A DNA stretch of 64,000 bases from Caecibacteroides pullorum (GCF_019239235.1 NZ_JAAZTS010000012.1:1-64000); one strand, 5' to 3'; counted from the stretch's first letter, positions 9,171 through 19,044 are shown. Numbers and translations: made by a program. The notes: generated by a model not told the origin, from the sequence alone.

Positions 9171-10127
9171 ATGAAAATTGTAGCACTCGACGGCTATGCC
9201 GCCAATCCAGGAGACCTTTCCTGGAACGAAATGAAAACATTGGGCGAATGTGTCGTATACGACCGCACAGCCCCCTCGGAAATATTGGAACGTGCCGAAG
9301 GCGCTGATGTCCTCCTGACCAACAAGGTCGTAATCTCGGCCGAACACATGAAAGCTCTGCCACAGTTGAAATATATCGGTGTCATGGCAACCGGATACAA
9401 CATTGTCGATACCGAAGCCGCCAAGGAACAGGGTATCATTGTGACCAATATCCCCGCCTATAGCACCGATTCTGTAGCCCAAATGGTCTTTGCCCACTTA
9501 CTGAACATTGCCCAGCAGGTTCAGCATCACTCCGAGGAGGTACACAAAGGCCGCTGGACCAACAGCCCCGATTTCTGTTTCTGGGACACTCCGCTCATCG
9601 AGCTGGCCGGTAAAAAGATAGGTATCGTAGGTTTGGGCAACACAGGAATGCGAACCGCACGTATCGCCATCAGCTTTGGTATGGAGGTGCATGCCTATAC
9701 CTCCAAGTCACACTTCCAGCTGCCGCCCGAAATCAAGAAGATGGAGCTGGACGAGCTGTTTGCCGAATGCGACATCGTCAGCCTGCACTGCCCCCTCACC
9801 GAGCAGACTCGCGAGATGGTCAACGCACGTCGCCTCAGCCTGATGAAACCCACCGCCATCCTCATCAACACAGGACGCGGACCACTCATCAACGAGCAAG
9901 ATCTGGCCGACGCACTGAACAGCGGACGCATCTACGCCGCCGGCGTCGATGTTCTCTCACAAGAACCTCCCCGCTCTGACAATCCGCTGCTCACCGCCCG
10001 TAACTGCTACATCACCCCGCACATTGCCTGGGCCAGCACGGCAGCCCGCCAACGCCTCATGCAAATTGCGCTGGACAATCTGAAAGCATATATGGAAGGA
10101 AAGCCCATCCATGTAGTAAACAAGTAA
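9171..10127 (+). CDS. NAD-dependent D-2-hydroxyacid dehydrogenase
   Basis: A 318-residue enzyme of the D-isomer specific 2-hydroxyacid dehydrogenase family (glycerate/phosphoglycerate/lactate type), reducing 2-oxoacids with NAD(P)H in the cytoplasm. The Rossmann motif GIVGLGNTGM is at 151-160. The substrate-binding Arg lies in INTGRGPLI, the Glu in GVDVLSQEPP and the catalytic His in ITPHIAWAS. The ATG at 9171 is preferred over a TTG nine bases upstream, as it begins the canonical first strand MKIVALDG. It starts 19 bases after rarA. Glycerate dehydrogenase is a reasonable guess but substrate specificity cannot be read from sequence. Confidence 0.9.
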   Translation: MKIVALDGYAANPGDLSWNEMKTLGECVVYDRTAPSEILERAEGADVLLTNKVVISAEHMKALPQLKYIGVMATGYNIVDTEAAKEQGIIVTNIPAYSTDSVAQMVFAHLLNIAQQVQHHSEEVHKGRWTNSPDFCFWDTPLIELAGKKIGIVGLGNTGMRTARIAISFGMEVHAYTSKSHFQLPPEIKKMELDELFAECDIVSLHCPLTEQTREMVNARRLSLMKPTAILINTGRGPLINEQDLADALNSGRIYAAGVDVLSQEPPRSDNPLLTARNCYITPHIAWASTAARQRLMQIALDNLKAYMEGKPIHVVNK

Positions 10128-10146
10128 ACCATTGCATCAAACGAAT

Positions 10147-10184
10147 AATCCCTGGCATCTTTCTTATCGAAGATACCAGGGATT
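10147..10184. terminator. Intrinsic terminator between convergent genes
   Basis: A 15-bp stem with one mismatch (10147-10161 with 10170-10184, 8-base loop) is followed by CTTTGTTT on the plus strand. It sits between the dehydrogenase and the convergent endonuclease operon and could serve both. Confidence 0.7.
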
Positions 10185-10215
10185 CTTTGTTTCAGTAAGT
10201 GTTACCACACTCCGA

Positions 10216-11508
10216 TTACCAAGTCCAGTCTGTTTCCTTCCATGAACTCTCGACAGCATTCTCTATGACGTCAGGAAGATTACAGAAAAGGTCAATACCT
10301 GTTTTCTTTTCCAAATCGTCAATGCTAAGGGCACATGCCTTCAGCTCCTCCACAGAAGGATTTTTAGGTAATCCTTCTTTATGTTCTACCCAGAAACCAA
10401 TAGCTTGATAAATTTCCCCTTTCTTTGAAAGGACAGCCATAAAATAATATTTAGGACAAGCCAGTCCATTGACAGTAAATCCATTTCCATCAGTTTTAGG
10501 TGTCTGAGGCGGATCGTACACAGGCGTTCCGATAAAGTTTATCAACAAATCATTCAGAGAAGCACCTTTCGTTACAAATAGTTCATCATAAGTATTTGGA
10601 ACAGAACGTCCCCAACTACGTACCTTATTTTCCAATGATTGCCAAAATCCTGTATTCAGTTCATTCAATTGAGGGCTTATATTACTATAGTAGAATGTCT
10701 GCTTATTGGCTGCTTCACTATAAACCCTATCCTCTGATGCACAAAGGTGTCCTTTACCAAATCCATCGTTCCGATGCATAGACTCATTCACCTGCACATT
10801 TATCGGAAGATTAGGATCTACTTGCTCCCATTCATTTGTACGTTTCACCAAATCCTGACAAGTAAGTTCGTCAAAACTGAAAGCTACCCATGCCGCATGC
10901 TTTTTTTCTGCATTCCATTGAAGAGCAAAATTCAAGATTTGCTTGTCGGCTTCATTTACATAATAGTCTACATAATAATCCTCACCCGAATAATGGGGCG
11001 TCTGTAATGCCGTCAAAGATGTTTTTCCATCTACAATCACATTGGCATTATCATTTTTATTCAGGTCATGTTCTTCACTGCCTGCCGACACATATTCAAG
11101 GCCGACATTGTTGCCCATCACATAAGCTACTCGAATTTTCAGAAAATCGTACTGAGTCAACCCTTGGCAACGAGCCCAAAAACACATTCCGTTTACAATA
11201 TCCAGTTCCCGTATCCATTGATCAGCCGATGGAACTTGTGTCATCTTATCCAAGCCAGTTTCAGACGCAAGCACAAATGTCCATGCTTTTCCGACAAACT
11301 TCTTCTGCTGGATATAAAATGGATAATCAATATTACCAGTCTTGAACACATTATATCCCTCACTGGCATTTTCATATCCTTTCAGAACAAAGGTAGACGA
11401 ACCGTTAACAGTAGTTGCAATATACCCATAAGGGTCAGTTTCGGAGGGATTACACCCTCCGAAACAAACACTTATCAGTATAAATAATAAATAAGAAATC
11501 TTTTTCAT
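10216..11508 (-). CDS. DNA/RNA non-specific endonuclease lipoprotein
   Basis: A 430-residue lipoprotein: the signal sequence ends in the lipobox CFGGC. Residues about 30-165 form an unassigned N-terminal domain. From about 170 the protein resembles the DNA/RNA non-specific (NUC1-type) endonuclease family, with the active-site segment GFGKGHLCASEDR (catalytic His about 254) and the downstream NISPQLNELNTGFWQSLE, whose Asn would bind the metal. The family's DRGH is GKGH here, a conservative change also compatible with activity. The Met nearest the signal peptide (11508) is chosen over one four codons upstream. It is the last gene of a three-gene operon with a TonB-dependent receptor, so it probably degrades external nucleic acid at the cell surface. 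Confidence 0.85.
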   Translation of the reverse strand: MKKISYLLFILISVCFGGCNPSETDPYGYIATTVNGSSTFVLKGYENASEGYNVFKTGNIDYPFYIQQKKFVGKAWTFVLASETGLDKMTQVPSADQWIRELDIVNGMCFWARCQGLTQYDFLKIRVAYVMGNNVGLEYVSAGSEEHDLNKNDNANVIVDGKTSLTALQTPHYSGEDYYVDYYVNEADKQILNFALQWNAEKKHAAWVAFSFDELTCQDLVKRTNEWEQVDPNLPINVQVNESMHRNDGFGKGHLCASEDRVYSEAANKQTFYYSNISPQLNELNTGFWQSLENKVRSWGRSVPNTYDELFVTKGASLNDLLINFIGTPVYDPPQTPKTDGNGFTVNGLACPKYYFMAVLSKKGEIYQAIGFWVEHKEGLPKNPSVEELKACALSIDDLEKKTGIDLFCNLPDVIENAVESSWKETDWTW

Positions 11509-11530
11509 GGATTCTTTCATTTATTTACCG

Positions 11531-14122
11531 TTATTCCTTGACTGCAAAATTCTTCAATTTGAGTGTAGGAGCACATTCTGTATTGCTTGAATACTTGAAT
11601 GCCACATAAATTTGCTGCCCTTTGTAAGCGGCCATATCAGCCTGCATTTCTTCGAATGTACTGCCGCTCACCCACTTGTCAAACGAAATGACATCCCACT
11701 TGGCAGCTTGTACAGCCTCTTTTGCTTTTTCAGCATTAGGAACATAATCAGTAGATACACAGACTTGGATATGATCAGTTATTTTACCAGAGTACAAATA
11801 AGAAATGGCAGCCTCGAATACCATCTTAGGAGCTATCGCTTCTGTCAAATTAATTTTTGGCGTAATCAACCAAGATTCCGTTACCCTATTTTGTTGATAA
11901 TATCCTGAAGCCTGAATATGAGCCGAGGTAGCAAGGGTACTCCAAACATAATCTTTGCCCCCCAATTCTACATCTACAATAACAGCATCTCCATGTAATT
12001 CGCCGGCAAAAGTATTGGCATAATATTCTACCGCCTCTTTCCAGCTGTTGTTTACCTGCATAAACATCATTGCAGCAGGAACTGAATTGACTGTTTCAAC
12101 CCAAACTGCCCCGTCAAATGTATACTCTGATGCAGCTACTGAAGTTACCTTATCAGCATAATAATAGTAAACAACAGCCTTCTTGTCTCCACTTTGGGCA
12201 TACGGACAGCAATTCTTCAGATAGATTGGAAGCACTTCCGATGGATTGCTAATAGAATTATAGCCCAATGGTTTATAATCAGCAGGTTGCATGACAGCCA
12301 GGCTGACGGTTTCATCTTCAGGTTCATACTCATTCCAAGCACTTCCATTAAACTGATATACAGCATAAGTATTGGGCTCTATTACAGCACGGGTAGCCAA
12401 CATTGATTTGGTAACAGCGGTAGAAGCATCTGCTACAGAAACAACCATTGTATTTACATAACGTCCACCACTCACACCGATAGAATAACCTTCCACACGT
12501 ACTTTCTTTCCATTCAAGGTATTATCTACAACTCCTTCCGGTACATAAGACAAACTACCTATAGCTTTTTCTGCACCTTCTATTGTTATGTTGTAATAGA
12601 ATCCATCAATCTTCAGGACTCCTTCATAACTTACATAAGCCACATAAGGAGACTCCAAATATGCATCCATGTCCTCCCCTTTCAATTGTAACAAATCGGG
12701 ATATACCCAGTCCGTACTTTCTTTAATCAGAGTAACGATAGACTGGTCTGTAAATTGTTTGAGCCCTGCATATTCGGATGTCTGCCCGGCCACAGTCACA
12801 ATATCACCTATTTTACGTTTTTCTGTATAGTTCTTGTTCAGATAAACCAAAATGGAACCTGTACCGTCGTTCAGTAAAAATCCTCTATCATATGTGGCAA
12901 CCACAGATCCTTTTACTGTATATGAACCTGCATTCGAAAGAGCAACAACACCAATGGGAGTATAAGCATTTTCTGTTCCTTCAGCAACAACAGACGTTGC
13001 CATGATATTCACAAAACTCTTACTATAACCGATAAGATAACCGGTAACGGTCACATTCTGTCCATTCAAGGTTTCATCAACCAACCCTGCAACCGGATAT
13101 GAGATAGATCCTTGACGCGTAGCTCCTTCTACCTCCAGATTCAAGTACTTACCACTAATAACCAGTTTACCGGTAATCGACACATATTTGATAGCTGCAT
13201 TCTCTGTCCATTTATCCATTTCAGCGCCACTCATGGAAACTGCTGTAGGATAGGCAAATGTCTTACTACGTTCCAGCAATTTCACTTCGGATGATTGTGG
13301 GAATTGAGACAAACCTGAATAAATGGAAGTTGTACCAGCTACGGTTAAAACATCACCTATCGAATAATTGGCAGGCTTGTTCAAATACACCAGAATTGAA
13401 GCTGTCCCATCATTCAGCAGAAAACCTCTTCCATAAGTGCCTACTACCGTACCTTTGGCTGTATATTCACCGACACCGCCAGCGATAATTTCCGATATAG
13501 GAGTATAGGTAGGTTCGGGGGTAACACCACCTCCGCCAATACTTGGCTCCGTTTCAGAGAAAGCATACTCAACCATGAGTACATCTCCCTGTTTTGCAGT
13601 TTGGTTAGCAGCTTTCAGAATGGCGGGAATCTTGCTTATCGTAGATGGCGACAAATATTTTGCATCTACTTTATCTCCCCACACACTCTTATAGTCTTCC
13701 GTTTCAAACTGATAAGTACGTGCTGTACTCAACTGGGACAAATAGGCAGGCAAATCTTGCGCAAAACGATAGTTTACCAACACCTTCGAATTGTCACTCA
13801 AATAAGGGAAACGGTTGGCTATATAAGCCGGCAAGAATTCCTCAGGCAGAATCATATCCGTAAAGAACTGATTCTTTCCAACAGCCTCCAAAGCTTTGAG
13901 ATAAGACTCTGCTTCTGGATCTTTAGACAAAGCTAAATCCTTATTGGCCTGCAGCTTCGCTATAGTCGCATAATCAGCGGCCTCAAGTGTTATAGTATCG
14001 TTACGTATATCCTTTATTGTATCATATTCATCATATCCGGGAAAATTATCCTCGTTGTAATCACAGGAGCCCAGCATAAATACCGAAGCGAATATGCTTC
14101 CTAATAATATATATTTCTTCAT
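11531..14122 (-). CDS. Lipoprotein with two OB-fold-like repeats and a C-terminal choice-of-anchor-J-like domain
   Basis: An 863-residue lipoprotein (lipobox MLGSC). After a unique N-terminal part (about 25-200) come two homologous copies of about 180 residues, each with the core GRGFLLNDGTASILVYL or DRGFLLNDGTGSILVYL, and GLVDETLNGQNVTVTGY or GVVDNTLNGKKVRVEGY. This pattern is seen in Bacteroidetes OB-fold-like domains (DUF5689/DUF6359 type) often attached to nucleases. The last 170 residues (VTESWLITPKINL...) resemble choice-of-anchor J/DUF5017. It is not a SusD homologue, yet it holds the SusD position between receptor and enzyme. The start is the ATG at 14122; the codon two earlier is TTG. 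It ends 22 bases before the nuclease gene. Nucleic-acid binding is inferred. Confidence 0.75.
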   Translation of the reverse strand: MKKYILLGSIFASVFMLGSCDYNEDNFPGYDEYDTIKDIRNDTITLEAADYATIAKLQANKDLALSKDPEAESYLKALEAVGKNQFFTDMILPEEFLPAYIANRFPYLSDNSKVLVNYRFAQDLPAYLSQLSTARTYQFETEDYKSVWGDKVDAKYLSPSTISKIPAILKAANQTAKQGDVLMVEYAFSETEPSIGGGGVTPEPTYTPISEIIAGGVGEYTAKGTVVGTYGRGFLLNDGTASILVYLNKPANYSIGDVLTVAGTTSIYSGLSQFPQSSEVKLLERSKTFAYPTAVSMSGAEMDKWTENAAIKYVSITGKLVISGKYLNLEVEGATRQGSISYPVAGLVDETLNGQNVTVTGYLIGYSKSFVNIMATSVVAEGTENAYTPIGVVALSNAGSYTVKGSVVATYDRGFLLNDGTGSILVYLNKNYTEKRKIGDIVTVAGQTSEYAGLKQFTDQSIVTLIKESTDWVYPDLLQLKGEDMDAYLESPYVAYVSYEGVLKIDGFYYNITIEGAEKAIGSLSYVPEGVVDNTLNGKKVRVEGYSIGVSGGRYVNTMVVSVADASTAVTKSMLATRAVIEPNTYAVYQFNGSAWNEYEPEDETVSLAVMQPADYKPLGYNSISNPSEVLPIYLKNCCPYAQSGDKKAVVYYYYADKVTSVAASEYTFDGAVWVETVNSVPAAMMFMQVNNSWKEAVEYYANTFAGELHGDAVIVDVELGGKDYVWSTLATSAHIQASGYYQQNRVTESWLITPKINLTEAIAPKMVFEAAISYLYSGKITDHIQVCVSTDYVPNAEKAKEAVQAAKWDVISFDKWVSGSTFEEMQADMAAYKGQQIYVAFKYSSNTECAPTLKLKNFAVKE

Positions 14123-14135
14123 AATCAAGTCTGAT

Positions 14136-16850
14136 TTAGAAATTCAACTTCAATCTTACAGTATAAGTACGTCCGAATCCATATAATACGCGGGTAGCCG
14201 AATCCCAGTCGTGAGTAGAACCGTCACGCGCGTCTGCAATATATTCCTGGTCGAACAAATTAAATACGTTTCCACTGAGCGTAGCACGCAGTTTACCAAA
14301 ATCAAATGTATAGCCTGCACTGAGGTCGAATGTGCTGTATGAAGGAATCTGCCAGGGGTCTTTAACCACATAGGGTTCTTTTTGGGTAGCCTGGCTGGCA
14401 TTGATATCATAGTCTGCGAAATTACGGGCAAAGAAGTTCCAGTCCATGCTCAGGCGCAAACCTTTCATCGGACGGACATTCAATCCCAACGCGGCAGTAG
14501 TCTGCGCAGAACCACCTACATGTACATTGTCCATCTTGATTCTGTATTTATACTGCTCCACATTCGTCATATCCGTTACAACCGTACCACGTGAATCTGC
14601 CAGAATCTGACCCTGGTTATTCAACATAAAACCGGTAGCTTCGCCATTCCAACGCCAGTCTCCCCACGAGAACATACCTGTTACATCCAGCCAGCGAAGA
14701 GGTCGGAATGAGAAATCAAGTTCTGCACCCATATGATTTGCATTTGCTCCCAACATATTCATTACCCAATGCTCAGTAATGCCATTATCATCTGTAAAAG
14801 AGCCATTATCGAACAAGGCCTTGTCCGTCCAGCGGGTATAATACGCATTCACATTGGCAGAGAAGATACGGCTACGGAAGCCATAACCCAACTCAAACGA
14901 AATGACCTTCTCGTTTTTGGCATCCGCATTACGTTCATGTGAATTCTGTGAATTGATAAATGTATTATCGAAAATGGGAGCACGGCTGATGAAACCTAAA
15001 TTAAAGAAAACATTGTTCTTGTCATCAAGGTTGTAGTTTGCTCCACCCTTCACATTACCTCCCAAATAATGCTTTTTGGTCGACTCTGCTTTTTCTTTGC
15101 TATAATACATGCGGTCGTAACGCCAATAGCTTGTATTGGACATACCTCCTGAAATAAAGGTACTTAACTTCTCGCGATTATACTCCAATTGAGCAAAAGC
15201 TCCTTCATACATCACAAAACCATCATAGTCGCGACGTATTACATCCCCTACTCCTAGCTTTTCGTTTATATAAGCAGGATTACCACCTACAGGATTGTTC
15301 CCGGGAAGTACGGCCTTACGATTATATGAATCCACATAATAGTTGCCTCCAAAAAGGTCAACAATTACATTTTGATGTAATCCTTTATAATAACGATAGT
15401 CAATTCCACCATAGAAGTCAAAGTAATCTCCAATTTTAGTAGTGTAAGTTGAAATTACACCAGCCCAGAAGTGATTATTCATTGACTTGCTCATAATCAT
15501 TTTTGAACCATCTTCACTGCTTGCATTCAGTTCTTCAACAGCATCATAATCGAATGTTCCGTCCGGTCTGCGAAATTGGGTATTTACCGTACCATCCACT
15601 GCTGTTCCATACCAACTGCTACTATAACCGGTAACTCCCGTTCCGCTATAACCGTTGCCACGACCAATAGATGCATATAATGCAGTACTCAAACTTGATT
15701 TATGATCAATCTGCCATAAATGGTTCAACGAAATCTGAGGCTTATGATAGGCATTGCGTGAAGAATTATAAACCTGCCCGTTACGATAACCGAAGGTCGA
15801 ATTATAACGGTAAGGGCTCTTCTCACCCATATATTGTTTTACTCGCTGCCATTCTTTAATATTCAAACCATTTGCACTGTTACGCTGATTGTGCCACTGA
15901 GGTGATCCGAATGCGGTTAATGACAACTGATGATTATCATTAATGCGCTTTGCCAAACTGGCAAACCAAGTATATCCTTCAGATTCCGTTCCCTGAATAT
16001 ATCCGTTACGCGTATCCTTGGCTCCTAACAAGGTAAAAGCCCATCCATCTTTCGTCAATCCAGAGGAAACGCTAAACATTATTTTGCTATAACCGTCGTT
16101 ACCCATCGCATAAGAAACAAAGCCACCTTTTTTAGCATCGGTTGTTTTCGTGATAATATTCTGAGAACCACCTACAGAAGGTGAAGCGACCTTGCTGGCA
16201 CCAAGACCTCGCTGTACCTGGATACTGCTGGCAACATCAGACAAGCCGGACCAATTGCTCATGTAAACTTTCTGATTTTCCATTCCATTGACAGGAACGC
16301 CATTAATCATCATAGCCACATTTTCCGATTTAAAACCTCGAATATTTATCTTGGAGTCTCCATATCCACCACCGTCTTTAGTCACATAAACACCCGGAGT
16401 AGACTTCAGGATTTCAGGCAACTCTTGCGATCCAAGTCTATCTTCTATGAAAACAGGATCAATTGTAGATACAGCAACCGGTGTCTTGCGCGCAACGGCA
16501 ATAGATGAAGTGATGACCACGTCTTTCAGCATCACCGCATCGGCATGCATCTGAATAACGCCCAAGTCTACAGAAGCACCCTTACGAGTAATTTTCTGTT
16601 TCAGGTCCTTATAACCCACATACTTGAAAACCAAAGTCGCATTGGGAGCAACCGCTTGCTTGAAATAACCGTCAATGTCGGTCACTGAACCTTGCGTGGT
16701 ACCTTCTACCATAACGGCAGCACCAACCAACGGCTCGCCTGTCTCAGAGTCTACAAGCTGACCTTTCACTGTAGTGGTCTGAGCAAAAGCAGACATACTG
16801 CACACAGACATTACTGCAATCAACAGGAAATGAATTAGATTTCTTTTCAT
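14136..16850 (-). CDS. TonB-dependent receptor of the nuclease operon
   Basis: A 904-residue outer-membrane receptor. It has a signal peptide (to SAFAQ), an N-terminal carboxypeptidase-like domain (about 25-110, GQLVDSETGEPLVGAAVMVEG), a plug domain (about 125-235, with IKINIRGF-like and VQRGLGASKVASPSVGG segments) and a beta-barrel ending in VRLKLNF with terminal Phe. It is the first gene of the operon, 13 bases before the OB-fold-like lipoprotein. Pairing with a surface nuclease suggests uptake of oligonucleotides or nucleosides, but the ligand is inference. Confidence 0.92.
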   Translation of the reverse strand: MKRNLIHFLLIAVMSVCSMSAFAQTTTVKGQLVDSETGEPLVGAAVMVEGTTQGSVTDIDGYFKQAVAPNATLVFKYVGYKDLKQKITRKGASVDLGVIQMHADAVMLKDVVITSSIAVARKTPVAVSTIDPVFIEDRLGSQELPEILKSTPGVYVTKDGGGYGDSKINIRGFKSENVAMMINGVPVNGMENQKVYMSNWSGLSDVASSIQVQRGLGASKVASPSVGGSQNIITKTTDAKKGGFVSYAMGNDGYSKIMFSVSSGLTKDGWAFTLLGAKDTRNGYIQGTESEGYTWFASLAKRINDNHQLSLTAFGSPQWHNQRNSANGLNIKEWQRVKQYMGEKSPYRYNSTFGYRNGQVYNSSRNAYHKPQISLNHLWQIDHKSSLSTALYASIGRGNGYSGTGVTGYSSSWYGTAVDGTVNTQFRRPDGTFDYDAVEELNASSEDGSKMIMSKSMNNHFWAGVISTYTTKIGDYFDFYGGIDYRYYKGLHQNVIVDLFGGNYYVDSYNRKAVLPGNNPVGGNPAYINEKLGVGDVIRRDYDGFVMYEGAFAQLEYNREKLSTFISGGMSNTSYWRYDRMYYSKEKAESTKKHYLGGNVKGGANYNLDDKNNVFFNLGFISRAPIFDNTFINSQNSHERNADAKNEKVISFELGYGFRSRIFSANVNAYYTRWTDKALFDNGSFTDDNGITEHWVMNMLGANANHMGAELDFSFRPLRWLDVTGMFSWGDWRWNGEATGFMLNNQGQILADSRGTVVTDMTNVEQYKYRIKMDNVHVGGSAQTTAALGLNVRPMKGLRLSMDWNFFARNFADYDINASQATQKEPYVVKDPWQIPSYSTFDLSAGYTFDFGKLRATLSGNVFNLFDQEYIADARDGSTHDWDSATRVLYGFGRTYTVRLKLNF

Positions 16851-16908
16851 AATTCCGTTTTTAGTTAATAGATCATGTTAATTAAACATTAATTTATGTT
16901 TCGTCCTG

Positions 16909-16916
16909 CAAATATA
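16909..16916 (-). promoter_or_regulatory. -7 promoter element of the receptor/OB-fold/nuclease operon
   Basis: Read on the minus strand, TATATTTG is a full match to TAnnTTTG, leaving a leader of about 50 bases before the receptor start. No convincing -33 TTTG is visible. Confidence 0.55.
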
Positions 16917-17021
16917 ATGAATATAATCCATATAAATATTACATCTACACTACATTTTTTCAAGAAGAGAAAGACTTTTTTAAAGAAACATGGCTACAAA
17001 CATCTACAACTAAAAACGAAA

Positions 17022-17068
17022 CGGCACGAACCCCCAAATAGAAAATCTATTTATCAGGGCTTCGTGCC
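17022..17068 (-). terminator. Terminator of ettA
   Basis: On the minus strand GGCACGAA (17061-17068) pairs with its complement at 17023-17030. An inner AAATAGA/TCTATTT stem is enclosed, and the hairpin is followed by GTTTCGTTTTTAG. Confidence 0.65.
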
Positions 17069-17108
17069 ATTCAAATTCGAATATAATACTGCAAACAGAC
17101 GATTATAA

Positions 17109-18806
17109 TCAGTCTTCCATCAGCTTACGATAGCGCACGCGCTTAGGTTCTTCCTTACCCAGGCGCTTCTGCTTATTCTCCTCGTACTCCGAATAGGAAC
17201 CTTCGAAGAAGAACACATTCGAATCGCCTTCAAAGGCCAGGATATGCGTACAGATACGGTCGAGGAACCAACGGTCGTGACTGATGACCACGGCACAGCC
17301 GGCAAAGTCCTCCAAACCTTCTTCGAGCGCACGAAGGGTGTTGACATCGATATCATTGGTGGGCTCGTCGAGAAGCAACACATTACCTTCTTCCTTCAGT
17401 GCCATAGCCAGATGCAGACGGTTACGTTCACCACCAGAGAGCACACCACAAAGCTTTTCCTGATCGGCTCCCGAGAAGTTGAAACGAGAGAGGTAGGCAC
17501 GGGCATTGATATCGCGACCGCCCATGCGGATCAGCTCGTTACCACCCGAAATAACCTGATAAACACTCTTGTTGGGATCGATATCCTTGTGCTGCTGATC
17601 CACGTAGGCTACCTTCACGGTCTCGCCTACCTCGAATTCGCCCTTGTCTGGCTTCTCCAATCCCATAATAAGGCGGAAAAGCGTCGTCTTACCTGCACCG
17701 TTCGGACCTATGATACCCACAATGCCATTAGGTGGAAGCATGAAGTTGAGATCGTCGAAGAGCAGTTTATCGCCAAAGGCCTTGGCCACGTGCTTGGCCT
17801 CAATAACCTTATTGCCCAGTCGCGGACCGTTGGGGATGAAGATTTCCAGCTTTTCTTCCTTCTCCTTCACATCCTCGTTCAGCAATTTATCGTAAGAATT
17901 CAAACGGGCTTTACCCTTAGCCTGACGGGCCTTGGGTGCCATACGCACCCATTCCAACTCGCGCTCCAGCGTCTTGCGGCGCTTGCTGGCCGTCTTCTCC
18001 TCCATTTCCATGCGTTTGGTTTTCTGTTCCAACCAGCTGGAGTAGTTGCCCTTCCAAGGAATACCTTCACCACGGTCGAGCTCCAAAATCCATCCGGCCA
18101 CGTGGTCGAGGAAGTAGCGGTCGTGCGTCACGGCAATCACCGTACCTTCGTACTGCTGCAAGTGTTGCTCCAGCCAGTCGATAGATTCAGCATCGAGGTG
18201 GTTGGTCGGCTCGTCCAGCAACAGGATGTCCGGCTTCTGCAGAAGCAGACGGCAGAGAGCCACACGACGACGTTCGCCTCCTGACAAATGCTCCACCGAC
18301 TGGTCTTCGGGCGGGCAGCGCAAGGCGTCCATGGCACGCTCCAGCTTGCTGTCCAAGTTCCACGCATCTGTCGCATCGATGATATCCTGCAGTTCTGCCT
18401 GACGAGCAAAGAGCTTGTCCATCTTCTCCTGATCCTCGTAATACTCGGGCAAGCCGAACTTCTGGTTGATTTCCTCATACTCTGTCAGCGCATCAACAAT
18501 GGGCTGAACACCTTCCATCACCACTTCCTTCACAGTTTTGGCAGGATCCAAATAGGGCTCCTGTGCCAGATACCCGACGGAATATCCGGGTGAGAACACC
18601 ACTTCGCCCTGATAGGATTTATCCAACCCGGCGATAATCTTCAGCAAGGTAGATTTACCCGAACCGTTCAGACCGATAATACCTATCTTCGCCCCATAAA
18701 AAAACGAAAGATAAATGTTCTTCAGCACCTGCTTGTTGTTCTGCTGAATAGTCTTGTTCAGACCTACCATTGAAAAAATAATCTTCTTATCGTCAACTGT
18801 TGCCAT
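17109..18806 (-). CDS. ettA: Energy-dependent translational throttle protein EttA (ABC-F ATPase)
   Basis: A 565-residue soluble ABC-F protein with two ATPase domains. It binds the ribosomal E site and gates the first elongation step according to ADP/ATP. The first domain has Walker A GLNGSGKST (45-53), signature LSGGERRR and Walker B LLLDEPTNHLD; the second has GPNGAGKTT, LSGGERNR and LLLDEPTNDID. Between them is the charged linker characteristic of ABC-F proteins (KRRKTLERELEWVRMAPKAR). The start at 18806 (MATVDDKKIIF) is chosen because upstream Met codons lie at or before the promoter's -7 box. Length matches E. coli EttA (about 555). Confidence 0.94.
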   Translation of the reverse strand: MATVDDKKIIFSMVGLNKTIQQNNKQVLKNIYLSFFYGAKIGIIGLNGSGKSTLLKIIAGLDKSYQGEVVFSPGYSVGYLAQEPYLDPAKTVKEVVMEGVQPIVDALTEYEEINQKFGLPEYYEDQEKMDKLFARQAELQDIIDATDAWNLDSKLERAMDALRCPPEDQSVEHLSGGERRRVALCRLLLQKPDILLLDEPTNHLDAESIDWLEQHLQQYEGTVIAVTHDRYFLDHVAGWILELDRGEGIPWKGNYSSWLEQKTKRMEMEEKTASKRRKTLERELEWVRMAPKARQAKGKARLNSYDKLLNEDVKEKEEKLEIFIPNGPRLGNKVIEAKHVAKAFGDKLLFDDLNFMLPPNGIVGIIGPNGAGKTTLFRLIMGLEKPDKGEFEVGETVKVAYVDQQHKDIDPNKSVYQVISGGNELIRMGGRDINARAYLSRFNFSGADQEKLCGVLSGGERNRLHLAMALKEEGNVLLLDEPTNDIDVNTLRALEEGLEDFAGCAVVISHDRWFLDRICTHILAFEGDSNVFFFEGSYSEYEENKQKRLGKEEPKRVRYRKLMED

Positions 18807-18887
18807 AGAATGATATGTATATATTAAATAAGTATAACTTTCCAAGCTACTCCGCTCCATAATAGGCAACGGAAGAAAACTCCTGTG

Positions 18888-18895
18888 CAAAGATA
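18888..18895 (-). promoter_or_regulatory. -7 promoter element of ettA
   Basis: TATCTTTG on the minus strand matches consensus exactly and gives a leader of about 75 bases. It lies only about 45 bases from the divergent tRNA promoter. Confidence 0.55.
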
Positions 18896-18915
18896 AGAAA
18901 AAAAGAGAAAAAAAC

Positions 18916-18946
18916 TTTGTTTCTTCAAAAAAACTCCCTATCTTTG
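18916..18946 (+). promoter_or_regulatory. Consensus promoter of tRNA-Lys
   Basis: TTTG (18916-18919), a 19-base spacer and TATCTTTG (18939-18946) form a textbook Bacteroidetes primary-sigma promoter. Transcription would start about 20 bases before the mature tRNA. Confidence 0.8.
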
Positions 18947-18971
18947 CACCCGCTTAACAGCAATAAGGTTT

Positions 18972-19044
18972 GATTCGCTAGCTCAGCAGGTAGAGCACAA
19001 CACTTTTAATGTTGGGGTCTTGGGTTCGAGCCCCAAGCGGATCA
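18972..19044 (+). tRNA. tRNA-Lys (anticodon TTT)
   Basis: A 73-base cloverleaf. The acceptor GATTCGC pairs with GCGGATC (one G-T), followed by discriminator A. The D stem is GCTC/GAGC, the anticodon stem CAACA/TGTTG with loop CTTTTAA (anticodon TTT), and the T arm TTGGG-TTCGAGC-CCCAA. CCA is not encoded, which is usual in many Bacteroidetes tRNAs. It has its own promoter upstream and a terminator 25 bases downstream. Confidence 0.96.

Noticed and set aside
11531-14122. SusD-type glycan-binding lipoprotein
   Set aside because: It has the expected position next to a TonB-dependent receptor, but the sequence shows duplicated OB-fold-like beta domains rather than the helical TPR-like SusD fold.
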